The translations under genes and the position numbers were made by a program. Shown one piece after another: positions 6,937 to 10,000 of a stretch of DNA of 10,000 bases. The notes beneath the pieces were generated by a model. That model made no database searches and was not told where the DNA came from. It saw only the letters and a list, made by a program, of their open reading frames with translations. Position 1 is the stretch's first letter. Every line of letters starts with the position of its first letter. Source of the DNA: Actinidia chinensis (Eukaryota > Streptophyta > Magnoliopsida > Ericales > Actinidiaceae); NCBI GenBank assembly GCA_009663005.1, contig CM018896.1, positions 12,632,187 to 12,642,186 on the forward strand, written 5' to 3'.

Positions 6937-7570
6937 ATGTCCAATAACGCTGACGTAGGAAACTTAGACAATTCATTGTCCTCTTGGATATCTGACCATC
7001 TAGGAGAAAAATCATATATGACAAATGAGGTTACCAGACTTCCTTCCTCCCCTCTTTGGAGAGGGAGACAAATATCATGACTATAGGTGAACTGGATCGC
7101 CTTAGGGAGTCATGTTCCTTTCTTTCTAGGGTTGAAATGAGGCTTCGGAGGGATGAGACATAGTGTGTACTCACTAGGGTGAGGTGGCTTTTTTGAGGTC
7201 GCCTTTCAAGCCGCCTTCGTCTTACCATCCATCCGACCATCATGAGATCTTGCATTTATAATAATAGCTAGCCTCCAATGTGTGGGAAAGTGTCGTCTGT
7301 TTGGGGGGGGGGGGTGCTGTGGCGATTTCACAAGTTCGCCTATCCCTTAGCAAATTCAGGAACGTGTTCGGCCTTTCCAAAAATCTGAAGTAGACTCTGT
7401 ATGGCTTACTTTCCAAGGCGAGCCGAAGAAGACATGCCTCGAGGAGTACCCCACAATGTTAAGGATAGAGAAGAAATTTTTCGTTATCTCAGGAGACGAC
7501 TAAGAGTCTCTCCAGCGGATATCCCAGACGCTGGGGTTCAGGCGTCCCGAGGTCATCGAAACACCCAAGT
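6937..7570 (+). pseudogene. Frameshifted gag-like fragment, Transposase_28 type (putative gypsy-type transposon)
   Basis: ATG 6937 opens 47 codons (MSNNADVGNLDNSLSS, later MTNEVTRLPSSPL) ending at TGA 7078-7080. The overlapping ATG at 7077 gives MTIGELDRLRESCSF and VEMRLRRDET up to TAG 7161. Then GEVAF, EVAFQA, RLRLTIHPTI, WRFHKFAYPL, KFRNVFGLSKN, PKKT, KKFFVISGDD (7471-7500) and a stop TAA follow in changing frames. The ordered blocks resemble the plant Transposase_28 domain (Pfam: putative gypsy type transposon), with LRE-C--P--V-MRLP, GEVAF-E-AF-AGLRLP-HP and WKK-FFF-SGD-WE. A run of 12 Gs (7303-7314) has replaced the hydrophobic stretch before WRFHKF. No protease, reverse transcriptase or integrase follows, so the element is truncated. 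An open frame at 7401-7643 is one of the shifted readings, not a separate gene. Confidence 0.65.
7303..7314 (+). repeat. Poly-G run, 12 nt
   Basis: Twelve Gs interrupt the gag-like coding remnant. The run is a likely slippage or sequencing-error site and is one cause of frame loss there. Confidence 0.8.
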
Positions 7571-8137
7571 CAGTCTCTATTCAATAGGTTGTTCTTTAAT
7601 TATCAATTGTAGTTCCTCTTCCCTAACTAATAAGTGCTTATAAATAAATGGTTTGTGAAAGAAAAAAGAGAATGTTACTTTTATGTTAATTGATATATTG
7701 AAAAAATAAATTTGAAAGCCTTAAACGTAAGAATAATTTTGTTATTTCTACATAAAAATTTGCTTTATGAAAAAATTTTGATAATAATTTTAAAATTAAA
7801 GAAGGTTATTGCAATTTTAAAAACTACATAAGAGAATGTTATATTTGTCTGAAACCGGTTAGGTGAATGAAGTTTATCCAAAGAACTTCAAAGTTAAGGT
7901 ATGTTGGAATGTGTCATGGGACCCCAAAAGGACGATTAAAGTTGACCTCCACATCTTCTCTTCCTGATTAGTCTCTGATATAAAGCTCATCATGCCATTG
8001 CGTAGGAATATTTTTGTACTATTCCTTTTCTTTCAGTAAGTTTTTTAGGTTTCACTTAAAATTTGACAAGAGAAGACAAATTGCAAAAATAAAAAAATTT
8101 GATCCTATTTGACAAAAAAAAATAGAAGATCCATTAA
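7571..8137. other. AT-rich intergenic stretch
   Basis: No ORF or domain. The start (GTCAGTCTCTATTC after the gag remnant) could be an intron-like continuation of the transposon. The segment 7881-7941 is related to 5115-5167. The rest is homopolymer-rich. Confidence 0.45.
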
Positions 8138-8433
8138 GGCCCAGTTTGAATTATGACTTTTTTGATTTTTTGGTTTTTTTGATTTTTTTGAATTTTTTGA
8201 TTTTTTTTCTTTGTTTTTTTAGAATTTTTGGCTTTTGGGGTTTTAAATTTTTTCATCTTTAATAATAAAAAATTATTTTGTAATTTTTTAATTCACTTTG
8301 ATTTGAGTAATCTGAAAATATAAATATTTTATTCAAAACTTTGTTATTATTGAGAAACACTTTTAACACAAATTGTAAGGAGAAAAAAAACACAAGCCAA
8401 TTAATATGGGACTAATAAGAGCCAAACTAGACC
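8138..8433. mobile_element. Possible MITE of about 300 bp
   Basis: The left end GGCCCAGTTTGAA (8138-8150) follows TTA and resembles the termini of plant MITEs. The right end GCCAAACTAGACC (8421-8433) is its imperfect reverse complement (9 of 13 positions). The interior is AT-rich and non-coding, beginning with a T-rich array (TTTTTTGA-type units, about 8155-8225). No clear target-site duplication was found on the right, where a run of eight Cs (8432-8439) blurs the end. Confidence 0.3.
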
Positions 8434-8459
8434 CCCCCCTTTCCAGGAGCCATCTCCTT

Positions 8460-8468
8460 TATAAAATA
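8460..8468 (+). promoter_or_regulatory. Putative TATA box
   Basis: TATAAAATA is followed about 40 bp later by a (CT)14 tract. This arrangement resembles a plant core promoter with a pyrimidine-rich 5' leader. No experimental or comparative support is available here. Confidence 0.35.
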
Positions 8469-8508
8469 CTGAAAATAACAAGAACTTGGAAAAACTGCCA
8501 ATCCTTTA

Positions 8509-8536
8509 CTCTCTCTCTCTCTCTCTCTCTCTCTCT
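8509..8536 (+). repeat. (CT)14 microsatellite
   Basis: Fourteen uninterrupted CT units. CT/GA repeats often lie in plant 5' UTRs and core promoters, which fits the TATA box upstream. Confidence 0.9.
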
Positions 8537-8589
8537 AATATCTCACACAATGAAGTAATGGACCATCGATCTCACTTAATTGATCATAG

Positions 8590-8874
8590 ATGATCGCGGT
8601 CGATCCATCTAGCAAATCAAGTCGTAGTCGAAGGGGTATTTCTCTCTTGCCTCCCTCTGCACTCTCAATACTCACTTGTTCAATTTTGTTTTGCCTCTGT
8701 TTTACTTTTTGTGTTTTCTTAAACTGCCACCTGGCTATTCCCAAGCTTCTTATATGGAGTTGTCCCCTAATCTCAGGGGTATTTTTGGCTTTCTTGCTCA
8801 GTAGTGCTCTCTTTTGCAAACTGTCTCTGTTCGGAGTGATGATGCTTAAAAAAAAGAAGAAAAAAAAAAGTTAA
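8590..8874 (+). CDS. Doubtful hydrophobic ORF, 94 codons
   Basis: Translation starts MIAVDPSSKSSRSRR, followed by about 60 mostly hydrophobic residues (Cys-, Leu-, Phe-rich, two or three possible membrane spans) and a lysine run encoded by a poly-A tract. No family is recognised. Two upstream ATGs (8550 and 8558) precede this start and terminate quickly or overlap it, which argues against efficient use. The T-rich interior after AAGGGGTATTTCTC could instead be an intron after a very short first exon, because pyrimidine-rich sense-strand DNA tends to read as hydrophobic residues. A minus-strand ORF over the same region is equally unsupported. Confidence 0.15.
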   Translation: MIAVDPSSKSSRSRRGISLLPPSALSILTCSILFCLCFTFCVFLNCHLAIPKLLIWSCPLISGVFLAFLLSSALFCKLSLFGVMMLKKKKKKKS

Positions 8875-9824
8875 CAAATTTCTTAGTTACATTAATATAT
8901 AACTTGATTATTACAAAAATATATATTAAAAAATGATGTTAATATCATACAGACAGAGTTTTTTTTGAGCTTTTGGATGATCCTTAGATTGAAGAAATCT
9001 ATCTAAGTCCTCTCCCTCTCTCTCTCTCTCTCTCGCTCTCTATCTCTCGTTAGGGGTTGCATAAAATATAAAAAATGGACAACATCTGTATATTCTATCT
9101 ATACACATAAGATGATTGATAATTTGGGTTTGATCTATTAATTTATCATGTATAATATAAAATATAAATATTTTTAAATATTTTAAATTATCTTCTACTA
9201 TCTACGGTTCAATACGGTTCAATTTATTAGAGTTAATTCAATGGTTGAAATTTTATTTGAGACTATTTTTTTTTCCTCCAAAAATATCACTTCCTTATTC
9301 TCAAAGGTATGGGATCTACAGAAATTGTAATTTAATGATTAAAAACTCTTAAAACTTAGCATATTTTTTATTTATTAAATTATTTTTTCAGTGGATCTCA
9401 CACCCAAAAAAATTAAAACATTATTTTTTTTTCATTTCTCTCAAATTAGCAACACTTTTTCAAAATTACTATACTTTCTCATTTTTAATTTGTTTTTCAT
9501 TTTGTAGTAATATATCTCTTCGTATATGTATACAATATATTTCTTATCTGATGAGTTTTTAGGTTTTAAAACTCTACCGATTAACATACGAATTGTTATA
9601 ATTTTTGTTTTTTATGCTGAATTTTTTACCTTAATTTTTAATTCAAAGCGAATTATCATTCTGTACGTATGCAAATTCATTTTTTACTCGTAGTGAATAT
9701 TATTACCAATCATTTCTGACGAGAAAATTGTAAAAATATATTAAAATTTTAAAATTAAATTTATTAAAAAAACCTTAACAATTAATCGAGGAGAAAAGAA
9801 ACTACCAATGGTCCAATACCATAA
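8875..9824. other. AT-rich intergenic stretch
   Basis: Homopolymer-rich with no ORF. It holds a CT-rich repeat (9016-9048) and a 10-bp tandem duplication TACGGTTCAA (9203-9212 and 9213-9222). Confidence 0.55.
9016..9048 (+). repeat. CT-rich microsatellite
   Basis: A pure CT stretch runs to about 9034, then is interrupted by CGCTCTCTATCTCTC. It is the second CT repeat within 500 bp. Confidence 0.8.
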
Positions 9825-10000
9825 GGGGCCGTTTGGCTACCAGATATGGAGGGGATAACTTTTTCCCCCGGATAATTTTTTACTCCCGGTGTTTGACTGG
9901 CGGATATGAAGGCGGATAATTTATGCCCCGGAGGTGGATAAAGGCGGATAATTTTGGGTGGCTACACCCTGAAGTAAAAGTTATCCGGGGGATAAGGGTG
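9825..10000. mobile_element. PIF/Harbinger- or Tourist-like element, cut by the window edge
   Basis: TAA (9822-9824) is followed by GGGGCCGTTTGGCTACC, which resembles the GGG--TGTTTGG ends of plant PIF/Harbinger-derived MITEs with TAA/TTA target duplications. Inside, GGATAA occurs at 9853, 9870, 9914, 9936, 9946 and 9990, and TTATCC at 9981. Segment 9831-9880 matches 9891-9940 at an exact 60-bp offset (GTTTG, GATATG, GGATAA and CCCCG landmarks). A third partial unit starts near 9956. The right terminus lies outside the window, so family and length remain open. Confidence 0.55.

Noticed and set aside
7031..7255. Minus-strand ORF of 74 codons
   Set aside because: Antisense shadow of the gag-like remnant recognised on the plus strand.
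8535..8819. Minus-strand ORF of 94 codons
   Set aside because: Antisense to the pyrimidine-rich leader region; Lys/Arg/Gln-rich, with no recognised domain.
1..10000. CRISPR array, tRNA, rRNA or bacterial operon
   Set aside because: No regularly spaced repeats with unique spacers, no cloverleaf or rRNA core sequence, and gene structure with introns points to a plant nuclear genome.

Overview
The window looks like nuclear DNA from a flowering plant, most likely a eudicot. It is AT-rich, has long introns and microsatellites, carries fossils of plant transposable elements, and contains a plant-type member of the BMT5-like (DUF2431) methyltransferase family. I cannot name the species. No bacterial-style operon, rRNA, tRNA or CRISPR array is visible.

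Positions 1-930 are intergenic: a C-rich low-complexity block (about 241-590), an almost pure 60-nt poly-C tract (645-704) and a perfect hairpin (798-822). A TATA box (930-937), a (GAA)11 microsatellite and an ATG in good context (1073) then suggest the 5' end of a gene. Next comes a GC-rich stretch holding two diverged tandem copies of a module of about 190 bp (1208-1590).

Positions 1696-4270 hold the best-supported gene: a decayed but intron-bearing copy of a BMT5-like Rossmann-fold methyltransferase. Three exons (1696-1867, 3470-3672, 3999-4270) can be recognised by protein motifs, including ILLVGEGD, FDRIVFNFPH and HVSHK, spread over shifting frames. GT/AG splice sites fit, and an AATAAA signal follows at 4497. 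Many single-base indels and stops break the frame. It is either a non-processed pseudogene or a stretch of uncorrected sequencing indels.

Positions 4503-5990 are AT-rich non-coding DNA with a 150-bp fold-back, a 36-bp tandem duplication and a palindrome. Positions about 5993-7570 hold a degraded Ty3/gypsy-type element: LTR- or leader-like sequence followed by a frameshifted gag-like region of the Transposase_28 type (starting at 6937). Positions 7640-9824 are AT-rich, with a possible MITE (8138-8433), a TATA box plus (CT)14 leader in front of a doubtful hydrophobic ORF (8590-8874), and a second CT repeat. The window ends inside a PIF/Harbinger- or Tourist-like element (9825-10000) built of 60-bp sub-repeats.

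I see no intact, convincing protein-coding gene and no evidence of a new multi-gene system. The most informative signals are the broken methyltransferase gene with its duplicated GC-rich 5' module, the extreme C/G homopolymer tracts, and the transposon fossils.
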